A stretch of DNA of 64,000 bases from an uncultured Aquimarina sp. (GCA_947498815.1 CANMLU010000004.1:124001-188000), one strand, 5' to 3'. Positions 17,478-27,193 are shown, counted from the stretch's first letter. Notes: generated by a model from the sequence alone, not told the origin. Translations and numbers: made by a program.

Positions 17478-19334
17478 ATGAAGAACCAACTAATCATCTT
17501 GTTTTCCTGTTTACTTTTTTCATTTTCTTACGGACAGGTAGAAAAAATTGAACCTCCGTTTTGGTGGAGTAATATGCATCAGCAAGATTTGCAATTAATG
17601 TGTTACGGTAAAGATATCTCTAAATATGACGTGCAAATTGAGGGAGTTACAATAAGTGATATAACCAAGACCGAAAATCCTAATTATCTATTCATAACCA
17701 TAGATACAAAAGATGTTAAAGCTGGTACTATTACCTTAAACTTTAAAGAAAAAGAAGTGGTGGTATTTTCACAATCTTATGAATTCAAAGCCCGAAGAGA
17801 AAACTCTGCAGAGCGTAAAGGTTTTGATAGTAGTGATGTGATGTATTTGATTATGCCCGATAGATTTGCTAATGGAGATTCTAATAACGACTCTCATAAA
17901 GATACTGTAGAGAAAGCTGATCGATCAAACCCAGGTGGCCGCCATGGTGGAGATATCCAAGGAGTGATAGATCATCTGGATTATATCAAAGAGCTTGGTG
18001 CAACAGCATTATGGAGTACTCCATTACTTGAGGATAATGAACCTGTGTATTCATACCACACCTATGCGCAGAGTGATTTTTATAAAATTGACCCGAGATA
18101 TGGAACCAATGAAGATTATAAAAGATTAGCTTCAGAAATGCATAAGCTAGATCTTAAGCTAATCATGGATTATGTAACCAATCATTGGGGTTCGAAACAT
18201 TGGATGATCAAAGACTTACCCACAAAGGATTGGATTCATCAATGGCCCGAAGGATTCAGAAGAAGTAATTATCGTATGACTACACAGTTTGATACCAATG
18301 CATCAAAAATTGATAGTAAAGGTTGTATGGATGGATGGTTTGATACCACAATGCCAGATATGAACCAAAGTAATCCATTATTACTTAACTATATCACTCA
18401 AAATGCAATTTGGTGGATAGAGTATGCAGATTTGGATGGATTAAGAGTAGATACATATTCGTATAATGATAAAGCAGGGATCGCAAAATGGACCAAAGCT
18501 ATCATGGATGAATATCCTAATTTTAATATCGTAGGAGAGGTTTGGATGCACGATCAGGCGCAGATGGCTTATTGGCAAAAAGATAGTAAGATAGGTGCTA
18601 TCGATAATTACAATTCTTATTTGCCATCGGTAATGGATTTTACCTTGCATGATGCCATCACAGTAATCTTTAATGAAGATGAAGGAGCATGGGATAAAGG
18701 GATGATAAAAGCATACGATAATTTTACTAATGACTTTTTGTATCCAGACATCAATAATATATTGGTATTTCCTGGAAATCATGATACCAATCGAATTAAT
18801 GAGATATATCAAGGGGATATTAGTAAATACAAAATGGCGATGACGCTTATGTTTACGACTCGTGGGATTCCGCAAATATATTATGGCGATGAAATTGGTA
18901 TGCTAGGAGATAAAGAAAAGAAAGGTGATGGAGATATTCGCCGTGATTTTCCAGGGGGATGGAAAGGCGATGCCAAAAACGCTTTTTTGCCATCCAAGAC
19001 CAAGAATGGAAGAACTAACGATCAGGAAGCGTTTCATTCATTCACAAAAAAAGTGTTGAACTGGCGTAAGGATGCTCCGGTCATTCATACAGGTAAATTA
19101 TTACAGTTTATCCCTTTTGATAATGTATATGTATACTTTAGATATAAGGAACAAAAGAGGGTTATGGTAATTATTAATAATAATACCAAAGATCAAAAAA
19201 TTGATGTTGCACGGTTTAAAGAAGGTATAAAAGACTTCAAAACAGGAACAGATATTATTACAGATTCTAATATTAATATTACTGAAGACTTTAATATACC
19301 CTCAAAGACTTCAATGATACTCGAATTAAAATAA
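17478..19334 (+). CDS. Neopullulanase/cyclomaltodextrinase-like GH13 (SusA-type)
   Basis: 618 residues from the ATG at 17478, which gives a clean signal peptide (MKNQLIILFSCLLFSFSYGQ). An upstream in-frame GTG at 17427 lies inside the preceding hairpin and is rejected. An N-terminal Ig-like domain (about 22-115, cyclomaltodextrinase-N type) precedes the GH13 barrel starting at DVMYLIMPDRFANGD. Catalytic motifs are GLRVDTYSY (nucleophile Asp, about 322), NIVGEVW (Glu, about 352) and FPGNHDT (Asp, about 432), plus GRHGGDIQG. Probably periplasmic, cutting imported maltooligosaccharides to maltose/glucose like SusA. The gene starts 103 nt after the GH65 stop and 27 nt before the next GH13. Confidence 0.92.
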   Translation: MKNQLIILFSCLLFSFSYGQVEKIEPPFWWSNMHQQDLQLMCYGKDISKYDVQIEGVTISDITKTENPNYLFITIDTKDVKAGTITLNFKEKEVVVFSQSYEFKARRENSAERKGFDSSDVMYLIMPDRFANGDSNNDSHKDTVEKADRSNPGGRHGGDIQGVIDHLDYIKELGATALWSTPLLEDNEPVYSYHTYAQSDFYKIDPRYGTNEDYKRLASEMHKLDLKLIMDYVTNHWGSKHWMIKDLPTKDWIHQWPEGFRRSNYRMTTQFDTNASKIDSKGCMDGWFDTTMPDMNQSNPLLLNYITQNAIWWIEYADLDGLRVDTYSYNDKAGIAKWTKAIMDEYPNFNIVGEVWMHDQAQMAYWQKDSKIGAIDNYNSYLPSVMDFTLHDAITVIFNEDEGAWDKGMIKAYDNFTNDFLYPDINNILVFPGNHDTNRINEIYQGDISKYKMAMTLMFTTRGIPQIYYGDEIGMLGDKEKKGDGDIRRDFPGGWKGDAKNAFLPSKTKNGRTNDQEAFHSFTKKVLNWRKDAPVIHTGKLLQFIPFDNVYVYFRYKEQKRVMVIINNNTKDQKIDVARFKEGIKDFKTGTDIITDSNINITEDFNIPSKTSMILELK

Positions 19335-19360
19335 ACCTATAATCATAGAAATTTCATACG

Positions 19361-20740
19361 ATGAAAAAAATAGTAGTTAGTCTTGTTGTTGCCGGAATGT
19401 TGTTTTCCTGCGGAAAGACCAAAAAAGAAGAAAGTGTAGCCGAAGTTGCTCAAGAAGAGAAAAAAGAAACACTTGCACCAGTAAGTGATGCTATGATGGA
19501 GAATGCAGTTATTTATGAGGCCAACATCCGTCAATATTCTGAAGAAGGATCTTTTAAAGCGTTTACCAAAGATATTCCGGAACTTAAGAAACTAGGAGTA
19601 AAAATCCTTTGGGTAATGCCAATTTATCCTATTTCTACAACAAAAAGTAAAGGACCTTTAGGTAGTTATTATGCAATATCCGATTATACCAAAGTAAATC
19701 CAGAATTTGGTACTATCGAAGATTTTAGAGAACTGGTTAAAACGGCTCATGATAATGGTATTTATGTCATTTTAGATTGGGTAGCAAATCACACAGGTTG
19801 GGATCATGTTTGGTTAAAAGAACACCCAGAATATTACACCAAGAATGATAAAGGAGAAATTACTCATACTGTAGATACTGATTGGACAGATGTTGCAGAT
19901 CTCAATTATGACAATAAAGAGATGCGCGAGCAGATGAAAAAAGATATGATCTATTGGTTAAAAGAAGAAAATATAGATGGTTTCAGGTGTGATGTTGCGG
20001 GAATGGTACCTGTAGAATTTTGGAACAATACCGTTGCCGAACTCAAAAAGATCAAACCTATTTTTATGCTGGCAGAAGGTTGGGAGCCAGAATTACTAGA
20101 GAACGCTTTTGATATGGGCTATGGCTGGGATACCCACCATAAAATGAATGATATTGCGCAAGGGAAAGCAGATGCAAAAGAATGGGACAAAAGAATGGCC
20201 CAGGTAGATACCATGTATGCCAAAGATGATATCTTAATGAATTTCACTTCAAATCATGATGAAAATTCATGGAACGGAACGGTAGATGAAAGAATGGGAG
20301 ATGCCAAAGAGATGTTTGCAGCACTCTCTTACTTGACCCCGGGGATGCCCTTAATTTATTCGGGTCAAGAATATGATATGGATAAACGTTTATTGTTTTT
20401 TGAAAAAGATACGATTATTAAAAAGAAAGGTAAGTTCTTTCCACTCTATGAAAAATTAGGAAAACTTAAAAATAATAACCCAGCATTGAATGGTGGTAAA
20501 AATGCAGCTTCATATACAAGAATTAAGACATCAGAAAATAATAAGATATTAGCTTTCAAAAGAGAGAAAGAAGGAAATAAAGTGATTTTTGTTGCTAATA
20601 TGACCAAGGATACGGTGACATTTACGGCAGCATATTCGGGTAAATTTACAGATTACTTTTCAGGAAAAAAATACGAAGGAAAAACCGACCAAAATCATGG
20701 TTTGGCTCCTTGGCAATATTTAATTCTGATTGAGGAATAG
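19361..20740 (+). CDS. Lipoprotein alpha-amylase family (GH13) enzyme
   Basis: 459 residues. The lipoprotein signal MKKIVVSLVVAGMLFSC is followed by a charged linker and a GH13 barrel (VIYEANIRQYSEEGSF onward). Motifs are LDWVANHTGWDH (region I), GFRCDVAG (nucleophile Asp, about 210), MLAEGWE (Glu, about 235) and TSNHDENSW (Asp, about 300). A short C-terminal beta-domain ends the protein. It follows the neopullulanase-like gene by 26 nt and closes the operon, with a strong terminator 24 nt downstream. Likely role: trimming maltodextrins in the periplasm or at the membrane. Confidence 0.93.
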   Translation: MKKIVVSLVVAGMLFSCGKTKKEESVAEVAQEEKKETLAPVSDAMMENAVIYEANIRQYSEEGSFKAFTKDIPELKKLGVKILWVMPIYPISTTKSKGPLGSYYAISDYTKVNPEFGTIEDFRELVKTAHDNGIYVILDWVANHTGWDHVWLKEHPEYYTKNDKGEITHTVDTDWTDVADLNYDNKEMREQMKKDMIYWLKEENIDGFRCDVAGMVPVEFWNNTVAELKKIKPIFMLAEGWEPELLENAFDMGYGWDTHHKMNDIAQGKADAKEWDKRMAQVDTMYAKDDILMNFTSNHDENSWNGTVDERMGDAKEMFAALSYLTPGMPLIYSGQEYDMDKRLLFFEKDTIIKKKGKFFPLYEKLGKLKNNNPALNGGKNAASYTRIKTSENNKILAFKREKEGNKVIFVANMTKDTVTFTAAYSGKFTDYFSGKKYEGKTDQNHGLAPWQYLILIEE

Positions 20741-20763
20741 TTAAAAATAGATAGGTTACTTTG

Positions 20764-20794
20764 AAAACGACTTGCTTAGGGCAGGTCGTTTTTG
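20764..20794 (+). terminator. Rho-independent terminator of the maltose operon
   Basis: Arms AAAACGACTTGC / GCAGGTCGTTTT (12 bp with one G-U pair), loop TTAGG, followed by a T-run. It lies 24 nt after the GH13 stop. Confidence 0.88.
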
Positions 20795-20982
20795 TTTTAT
20801 GATTTATTGATAAAAAATTAAAATTGCTTTGGGATTAAATTTAATTTTATCATTTTTCAACAATTTTTGTGACATAAACTACTCATTTTCTTGATTTTGA
20901 TCATTAGTTTTGTGTAATATTTAAGAAATTACTAATTCATTAGTTTATTGCTATTTTTTATTTCTTCACTAAATCATATAAA

Positions 20983-22260
20983 ATGATCAGAATAGTATCC
21001 AACAGAAGGTTTATCAAGATTATAATCATATTCGGTTTATTTACATATTCATTCAGTTCTTATGCTGGATGTAATGAAGATAATGAGAAGTTAAAAAGAA
21101 TTGATTCTTTAAATAATGTTGCTCATAGGTATTTTTTAAAGAACAATAAAGAAGGCGTTGCGATTGCGAATCAAGCGCTTAAAGAGGCTACAGCAATAAA
21201 TTATTTGTATGGTGTTTCTTTAGCAAGGAATAAATTGGCTTTATATCTTACAATCGATACAGAATATAGAGAATCATTGGAGCAATTGTTTATTTCAATA
21301 GATACTTTAAAATCGCTTCTTTCTGAAAAAGATTTGAATGATGATTTAATGAAAAAATACAATAAAGCAATGTATTCTACCTATTTATTGATTTTTAACG
21401 TCTATCGTATTTTGGATTACAATGACATGCAGTTTAAGTATTCTAAATTGGCCGAAGAATATTTATTAAAATCCAATTATAAACAATCAGAATTAATCAG
21501 AATAAAAGCAACCAAAGCTTCAGTCTACCATCAACTTGGTTTGTTAGATAAATCACTATCGCTGTATGAAGAGATTATGGTTTATTTTAAAGATAAACAA
21601 GATACTTTAATTATGGCCGATCTTAATACCGTAATATCGGGTATTTACTTAGAAAAAAATGAATTACCAAAGGCCTCAAATATAGCAGATACGGCACTAT
21701 ATCTGGCAAAAAAAATTGGTCAAGAAGTTATCATTCAGAATACGTTACTGTTAAAAGCTGAAATATTTAATAAGCAAGGGAAATTTAAAAAAGCATTGAA
21801 ATATGCTGATAAAGTTACCAATTCCTCCAAAGAAGAAAGCAATAAGGCATATATTGATTTAGAAAAAGGAAAAGCTTTTTTGGGTATGAAAGATATTGGA
21901 AAAGCCGAAAAACTCTTAGAAAGCTCCTTATCTTTATTTCTTAAAAAGAATAACAAGAGTAGAATAAAAGAAACCACTGAATTTCTAAAGAAAGTATATA
22001 CTCAAACTAATAATATTTCTAAACTGGCGGAATTAAATTTGGTTATAGAAAAATATGAGAAAGAATTGCTTGAATCAAAACTTGCTGTCTCTTTGGGAGG
22101 ACTAAATAAAAATGAACCTTCTTCTATGGATGAAACTTATATAAATTCCTTAATTGGATATGATGATAAAGTTTCATTACTAACTAAAACATTTTTGATA
22201 TTATTAGTACTTTTTATTGCTATATGGCTATTGAAGAAATTTTTTTTAACAAAAAATTAA
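20983..22260 (+). CDS. TPR-repeat protein with C-terminal membrane anchor
   Basis: 425 residues. A signal peptide (about 1-29, ending SSYAGC) and a TPR-like helical domain (about 35-360, with repeated units such as QLGLLDKSLSLYEEIM and KQGKFKKALKYADKV) precede one transmembrane helix near the C-terminus (LLTKTFLILLVLFIAIWLLKK). This is the sensor half of the TPR-TM-regulator proteins common in Bacteroidota (TPR-HTH or TPR-kinase), but the protein stops after the TM helix with no output domain. The next gene, on the same strand, encodes a membrane-bound LytTR protein, so the two may form a split signalling pair. No ligand can be inferred. Confidence 0.8.
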   Translation: MIRIVSNRRFIKIIIIFGLFTYSFSSYAGCNEDNEKLKRIDSLNNVAHRYFLKNNKEGVAIANQALKEATAINYLYGVSLARNKLALYLTIDTEYRESLEQLFISIDTLKSLLSEKDLNDDLMKKYNKAMYSTYLLIFNVYRILDYNDMQFKYSKLAEEYLLKSNYKQSELIRIKATKASVYHQLGLLDKSLSLYEEIMVYFKDKQDTLIMADLNTVISGIYLEKNELPKASNIADTALYLAKKIGQEVIIQNTLLLKAEIFNKQGKFKKALKYADKVTNSSKEESNKAYIDLEKGKAFLGMKDIGKAEKLLESSLSLFLKKNNKSRIKETTEFLKKVYTQTNNISKLAELNLVIEKYEKELLESKLAVSLGGLNKNEPSSMDETYINSLIGYDDKVSLLTKTFLILLVLFIAIWLLKKFFLTKN

Positions 22261-22579
22261 GGGTTTGGTGGGTAAATTTTAGAAAATGTTGAACTTCGAA
22301 ATGAGATCATGATGTCTATTTTTGTATCCATACTATAAGTATGAATCTTGTAAGATCTTAGAATAAACTTTAAAGTATTAATCTTAATGTGTTATTTATG
22401 CAACTAAACATATATTAGGGACGTAAAATATATTGTCTTATAAGTTTTTTATTGTTAAGTACTAGAAATTGGAAGGGAATTATGAGTTAAACCTTTAAAG
22501 CTACTATTGGGGAATAGGGTTTTAAAAAAGTAACTTTTTTTTTTGGAAATTTTTCACTCAACAGTAAAAACTGTATAAA
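22261..22579. other. Intergenic region before the LytTR gene
   Basis: 319 bp, AT-rich. It contains one sequence resembling the tandem-repeat unit seen before the secreted-protein genes (TTTTATTGTTAAGTACTAG, about 22446-22464, 15 of 19 matching TTTTGTTATTAAGCACAAG). It is a single copy and in the opposite orientation relative to the downstream gene, so autoregulation is only a possibility. No hairpin terminator is seen after the TPR gene. Confidence 0.4.
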
Positions 22580-23470
22580 ATGATTTTAAAAAGAAATATT
22601 TTTAAGAAAACACCCAATCTCATTGTTTTTTTAATTTTCAACAGCTTAGTTTTATGCATAGGTTTGAAATTGAATTATATTCAGCTTCCGATTGAAAAGA
22701 TAATCGCTTATAACAATTTACATATACTAGTATCTTTGTGTTTTTTATTTTTATTTTTGGTTTTATTACCAGAATTTATGAATAGAAAATCCAATATAAA
22801 AAAGAATAATGGTGACTATATTGCGTATGTACTTTTTGTTTGGTTAATGATGTCGCTAAGCTCTACTATCATTCATCAAAAATTATTGTATTCAGAATTT
22901 GTCTTTGGTCAGATATTCCTTTTTTATGCATTTATTCATTTGGTTGGGATTGTCATTTTATCGCTATCCTTCACTTTTTCTTCCTTTAGCGATCAAATTG
23001 TTACTGATTCCGAAAATATACAACATCCGATACATGATAAAGTTAATAATGATGTTGACGAAAATGTGGAATCATATTTGGTTTTAGTTGGAAAGCTAAA
23101 AAGTGATAGATTAAAAGTTAATATAGAAGATTTGTATTATATAAAATCAAGCGATAATTATTGTGAGATAAAATATGTTATGGAAGGCAAGATTAATATT
23201 GACCTTTTTAGGGTTAGTATTAGGGATTTAGAAACTCAGATACAAGATGATCGTATTTTAAGGGTTCATAAGTCTTATATTCTAAACTTAAACTATGTGT
23301 CTCAAATCCAAGGTAATATGAACAATACGAAAGCTGTTTTAAAGAATTGTGATGCCAAAATTCCTATTGCTCGATCTAAAAGAGATATGGTGATAGACGA
23401 ATTTAAGGCAATAAAGGGTAAAGATTATCTTTTTGTAGAAAATATAGGTATACCTGCTATAAAGTTATAG
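22580..23470 (+). CDS. Membrane-bound LytTR-type transcriptional regulator
   Basis: 296 residues. Four predicted membrane helices in the first ~140 residues (around LIVFLIFNSLVLCIGL, LHILVSLCFLFLFLVLL, YIAYVLFVWLMMSL and IFLFYAFIHLVGIVIL). A linker follows, then a LytTR DNA-binding domain (about 172-283: LYYIKSSDNYCEIKY, LRVHKSYILNLNYVSQI, IPIARSKR). LytTR proteins bind pairs of direct repeats on one face of DNA, about two helical turns apart. There is no receiver domain, so input must come through the membrane part or a partner such as the upstream TPR protein. It is the nearest regulator to the ~20-bp direct-repeat arrays at 26.2, 29.2 and 33.1 kb. Confidence 0.88.
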   Translation: MILKRNIFKKTPNLIVFLIFNSLVLCIGLKLNYIQLPIEKIIAYNNLHILVSLCFLFLFLVLLPEFMNRKSNIKKNNGDYIAYVLFVWLMMSLSSTIIHQKLLYSEFVFGQIFLFYAFIHLVGIVILSLSFTFSSFSDQIVTDSENIQHPIHDKVNNDVDENVESYLVLVGKLKSDRLKVNIEDLYYIKSSDNYCEIKYVMEGKINIDLFRVSIRDLETQIQDDRILRVHKSYILNLNYVSQIQGNMNNTKAVLKNCDAKIPIARSKRDMVIDEFKAIKGKDYLFVENIGIPAIKL

Positions 23471-23639
23471 TTGAGTATTTTCCAAAACTGGCTTAGAAGA
23501 GTGCTTCAGGTTTTGATTTAGTATAAAGATGTATAAGTAATCAACCCTAACTATATGGACATTAATACTTTACTTAATGAGTTTGCGAGCATTTTTTTTA
23601 AATTCAAAATTTGGTCATATCCTAAACTTTAATGAAAAA

Positions 23640-23673
23640 CATCTCTATCGAACTAAGATAGAGATGCTTTTTT
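23640..23673. terminator. Hairpin terminator between LytTR and subtilase genes (convergent)
   Basis: Perfect 10-bp arms CATCTCTATC / GATAGAGATG with a 7-nt loop and CTTTTTT on the + strand; A-rich sequence on the other side. It lies between two convergent genes and may serve both. Confidence 0.8.
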
Positions 23674-23737
23674 GTTCCAGTACTTATGTTTATAAAATAG
23701 TACTAGTGTAGGATCTATTTTTATGGCAATAACAATT

Positions 23738-26149
23738 TTATTGCTTGATGATCTTCTTGGTTTTATTTCCTATTCTTAAGGCATAAATACCTGGTTTTAG
23801 ACCAGAAACATCAATTATAACCTCATTTTTACCTGGTATAAGCTGTACAGGCATTGATAATATAGATGCAGCGCTATTTATATTATTGATTGGTACAATA
23901 TTTATTGTTTCATTTTTTATACTGTTAGAAAAATATGAAATACTAATATTTTTGTTGACTACCGGATTAGGGTAAAATGTTATATTCTCTTCAACAATTT
24001 CGTCGTTGTCATCACTTGTAAATAGGTTTTGACAAATTGCAAACCCTGAAGCTTTAACGGTTTGCTTATTATTATTGTTTTGGTCTTTCCAAGTAATTTT
24101 AGTTGTATTGCTGCCGGATACCCTATTTGTATTAAAAAAATTATCTCCTGGTTTTGCAACAAAACTACCATTCTGATTTGTTCCAACGACATTATAGGTG
24201 TAAGTAACATTAAAAGGATTTGAGTTTCGTACCCGCCATCTTAATCTTACATCTGGGTTGTTTGAGCATACAGAAGTAAGTAGTAAATTTTTGATTCCAA
24301 TATTCTTAATAGTCCGCACTACTGCTCTTCTTGCATTAATATAACCAAAACCAGTTTTTCTATCGTACCCCGCATCAAAATTGGCGGTTAATGGGTTATC
24401 CATGTCTGTGGCGGTATTCTTCATAATATTCTTAACCTGATTGGGTCTTAAATCAGGATTTGCCTGTAGTAATAATCCTGCAACAGCAGCAGCATGTGGG
24501 GCAGCTGCAGAAGTTCCGAAAAAATTAGGATTGGTATCATTCTCCAGCGGAGTTCCCCCTGGAGTTTGATTAGGAATATCGCTACCAAAAAATGTGGTAT
24601 TGGTTCCATCGGTAGCACAAAAATCCGGTTTTCTGGTATCTAAAGGGGTGTTTTTTCTACTACCATTGTCATTAAGCCTCAATAATGTTCCTCCTAAAGA
24701 AGAAAAGCCATTAATCCGGGAGTTATCACGACCATTAAAGCCTTGAGCATTAAAAAAAGCAACCGCTCCAACAGCAATAGCTCTTTGTGCATTAGCGTGA
24801 CCAACCACAGTAGAACTTTTGGTATCATATTCTGTGCTGGTGATATCATCGCGATAATTAACCCATTTTATCCGTTTAGGATTAGGCCCCGAACTTTTAA
24901 CAATCGCAACATCGATAACCAAAGGAGTACTTTGAGTAGTTATATTTAAAACTTCAACAGAGCTATCTTCATTTAAATTAGTGCTTTGGAACAATAATTC
25001 ATTAGTGTCGGGATCAAAAACAAAGATATCCATATCGGTTCTTAGCTGTGGAGCTGTTGATCCAGGGCCATCGGTAAAAAGTGGACTTGGTTGATCCCAT
25101 TGAAAACTTAAAGTAGTACCGCTATTAGCAGGAACTACAATTGTTTGAAACCCATCTCTTGAGGAAGTCGGATCAAAATCATGAAGGCTTAGTTGCTGGG
25201 TTTTAAAATTTCTGTAATTACTTTCATAAGATAACTCACCACTATTACCTGCAGAACTAAAGTAGACAACTCCTTGCCTTACTACATCATTTACGGCTTG
25301 GGCTATAAAACCATTTTGAAAGAAGGGTTCAGTAAAATAAGAAATATCATCTACAATAATATCTGCCCCAGCATCTGCCAGTGCTCTTATACCATCGCCA
25401 AAATCGAAATACCCATTAAATGCCGAGTAAAATAGGATTTCGGCCTCTGGAGCAATATCATGAATAAGTTCGATCATTGCTCTACCTTCATCAATACCCC
25501 CAGATCCTGTTGCTATTTCGGATAGAACATTTACAGGGGTACTATATCCATTCGGATTTCCTACCCCAGGTAAATCTCCACTGGCAATGCCTGCAGCTTC
25601 TCCGCCTAGTGCATTGTAACTATCTGATAATACCCCTATTTTTACATTTTTTCCGGTAAGACCATAAGTATTTAGCACTTGATTTACTTTTAAAGACTTA
25701 ACGGCTTCCGATGTTACGTCACCAACCCTGGTTATAGGTTTTAACTCTGGTATAACGCGTTTTAATTCCTTGCAGTTGTTAAGCTCAGAAATTTTATCCA
25801 TTGATAATTTGAAGGAGACCGTCATTTTGTAAGTTTTTATATCTACCGCACCCAATTCCTGAAGCTCTTTTTTTAAAGATGCTACATTAGAAATACACCT
25901 TCCAATCAGGGCAATATTATTTCCATAAGTCATAAACGACTCGTAGTTTGCAGATTTTTGACCCTTGGAGAGTAGGAGCAAATCTTGTGAAATTAATTGA
26001 TTACCTTTCTTTTGTCGTTTTTGTTGAATGACTTCTTCAATCACTTGGAGTCTTTTATCAATGTCATTTTTATTTTGTGCCCAAATTGTTGTGCATAGTA
26101 GCATTAATAATGCAACAATAGTAGATGAGTTAATGGATTTTTTTTTCAT
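23738..26149 (-). CDS. Secreted subtilisin-like serine protease (S8) with T9SS sorting domain
   Basis: 803 residues from the ATG at 26149 (MKKKSINSS, signal peptide ending TTIWAQ). Longer in-frame readings only translate the upstream direct repeats. An N-terminal pro-region (about 25-160) precedes the S8 domain. Triad: Asp176 (KIGVLSDSYNALGG), His230 (EGRAMIELIHDIAPEAE) and Ser547 (GTSAAAPHAAAVAGL), with the oxyanion Asn at SSAGNSG (302). The wide spacing between Asn and Ser reflects a beta-sandwich insert (about 335-425). A CHU-like linker and a type A T9SS sorting domain (FYPNPVVNKN through GLKPGIYALRIGN) end the protein. Probably surface-exposed or released. Four ~20-bp direct repeats lie 78-158 bp upstream. 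Confidence 0.94.
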   Translation of the reverse strand: MKKKSINSSTIVALLMLLCTTIWAQNKNDIDKRLQVIEEVIQQKRQKKGNQLISQDLLLLSKGQKSANYESFMTYGNNIALIGRCISNVASLKKELQELGAVDIKTYKMTVSFKLSMDKISELNNCKELKRVIPELKPITRVGDVTSEAVKSLKVNQVLNTYGLTGKNVKIGVLSDSYNALGGEAAGIASGDLPGVGNPNGYSTPVNVLSEIATGSGGIDEGRAMIELIHDIAPEAEILFYSAFNGYFDFGDGIRALADAGADIIVDDISYFTEPFFQNGFIAQAVNDVVRQGVVYFSSAGNSGELSYESNYRNFKTQQLSLHDFDPTSSRDGFQTIVVPANSGTTLSFQWDQPSPLFTDGPGSTAPQLRTDMDIFVFDPDTNELLFQSTNLNEDSSVEVLNITTQSTPLVIDVAIVKSSGPNPKRIKWVNYRDDITSTEYDTKSSTVVGHANAQRAIAVGAVAFFNAQGFNGRDNSRINGFSSLGGTLLRLNDNGSRKNTPLDTRKPDFCATDGTNTTFFGSDIPNQTPGGTPLENDTNPNFFGTSAAAPHAAAVAGLLLQANPDLRPNQVKNIMKNTATDMDNPLTANFDAGYDRKTGFGYINARRAVVRTIKNIGIKNLLLTSVCSNNPDVRLRWRVRNSNPFNVTYTYNVVGTNQNGSFVAKPGDNFFNTNRVSGSNTTKITWKDQNNNNKQTVKASGFAICQNLFTSDDNDEIVEENITFYPNPVVNKNISISYFSNSIKNETINIVPINNINSAASILSMPVQLIPGKNEVIIDVSGLKPGIYALRIGNKTKKIIKQ

Positions 26150-26226
26150 GATTTTGTGTTTTAAAAGTTTATAATATTTTAATGTCAAGATATTTGCCCT
26201 TGAATTAAAAATTGAAACTATAATAG

Positions 26227-26307
26227 GTTTTGTTATTAAGCACAAGGTTTTTGTTATTAAACACAAGATTTTGTTGCGAATTACAAGTCATATCGTGCAA
26301 TCAATAG
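26227..26307 (-). promoter_or_regulatory. Tandem direct-repeat array upstream of the subtilase
   Basis: Four consecutive units on the + strand at 26227-26246 (GTTTTGTTATTAAGCACAAG), 26247-26267 (21 nt, same with one extra T and A for G), 26268-26287 (ATTTTGTTGCGAATTACAAG) and 26288-26307 (TCATATCGTGCAATCAATAG, degenerate). The 20-21 bp period equals two helical turns, so bound proteins would lie on one face. The array starts 78 bp from the subtilase start. Equivalent arrays precede the MACPF-like and M57 genes. Confidence 0.8.
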
Positions 26308-26388
26308 TAATTGGAAAGATAAATTAGATGTCTTATCGGGGCATTTTTATGTTTAAATAGAATGCCTGTAAACAATACAGGGTCATGA

Positions 26389-26445
26389 TTTAACCCGCTT
26401 TATACATTAGAAATAGTATATAAAACATAAATAAAGCGGGTTAAA
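26389..26445 (-). terminator. Long-arm terminator of the small DUF5648 lipoprotein operon
   Basis: Perfect 15-bp arms TTTAACCCGCTTTAT / ATAAAGCGGGTTAAA separated by 27 nt, ending 17 nt from the stop codon at 26462. The loop is long, but the arms are well matched. Confidence 0.65.
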
Positions 26446-26461
26446 AAAGACAATCGTTTTT

Positions 26462-27151
26462 TTAATGTACTACATACCCAACGATACCTTCTTCTACGTA
26501 GTCTCCAGAATTAAGCACTGCTGTTCTTTCGTCTATGTCGGCAGTATAAAAATGGCGTCCGGTAGGTGTATGATTAAATCGATACAGCGCCACTGTGCCG
26601 CGTACTTTTTTATTACTTATATATGGATTTAGGTCATATAGGACCCCTCTAAATTCACTTTTATTAGTCCAGCCATTGTAAAGTAATCGGTCTCTCTCTG
26701 ATATATCTGTAGTCATTATTATATCCGATAAATCCGGACTTGATAAAATATATAGTTTTACTGCTGAAAGTCGTCTCAAATATGAAGGTAATACACCGTC
26801 TCCTTTTGTATATGCATAAGGAGTTCTAAATGCTCTGCCCTGCAACTCTTGACCTAAAGTTTCTCCTATCGATTCATCTCTAGGGTCAAGTGTTAAAATA
26901 GAAAAGTCTCTATCACTTCTATATCCAAATTTTTGTACTCCAGGTGTATTATAACGATTCATGGTAAACCTTGGTGTGAGGTCTAATTTATTTATAGACT
27001 CGGTGTCTGTGCCCAAAGAGAAGGCATTAGGATCTTGTTCATTCAACAGGAGTTCTTCTTCTGCGATTGATGATTCTTCCTCCTCACAGGAAACAAAGAG
27101 TAGCACTGTCATAAAAAGAAGTGATGGGATAATAAATTTTATTGTCTTCAT
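26462..27151 (-). CDS. Lipoprotein with DUF5648-type repeats (paralogue of the 30957-31613 product)
   Basis: 229 residues. Lipoprotein signal (LLFVSC then EEEE). After a spacer comes RYNTPGVQKFGYRSD, then a degenerate repeat (VKLYILSSPDLSDIIMTT) and a clear DUF5648 repeat at the end (VALYRFNHTPTGRHFYTADI, EEGIVGYVV). DUF5648 is a repeat of unknown function (LYRxxN..HFYT..ExxxxxxxGY..EGxxGY) common on secreted bacterial proteins; a carbohydrate- or surface-binding role is often suspected but not shown. The protein aligns along its length with the product of 30957-31613 (PGVQxFGY, DIIMTTD, GRHFYTA, EEGxVGYV). Last gene of the set that begins with the MACPF-like gene. Confidence 0.85.
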   Translation of the reverse strand: MKTIKFIIPSLLFMTVLLFVSCEEEESSIAEEELLLNEQDPNAFSLGTDTESINKLDLTPRFTMNRYNTPGVQKFGYRSDRDFSILTLDPRDESIGETLGQELQGRAFRTPYAYTKGDGVLPSYLRRLSAVKLYILSSPDLSDIIMTTDISERDRLLYNGWTNKSEFRGVLYDLNPYISNKKVRGTVALYRFNHTPTGRHFYTADIDERTAVLNSGDYVEEGIVGYVVH

Positions 27152-27193
27152 GGTTATAGGTTTTAAGATGTTTATAAGAAATTTTTAATATTT

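Noticed and set aside
18441-18875. 144-codon minus-strand reading frame inside the SusA-type gene
   Set aside because: It is antisense to a complete GH13 gene with intact catalytic motifs; its translation is Ile/Tyr-rich and shows no domain.
24743-24949. Small plus-strand reading frames inside the subtilase gene
   Set aside because: Short, antisense, no recognisable features.
26150-26266. N-terminal extension of the subtilase reading frame (repeated Cys-Leu-Ile-Thr-Lys)
   Set aside because: The extension is only a translation of the direct-repeat array and its flank. The ATG at 26149 gives a proper signal peptide.
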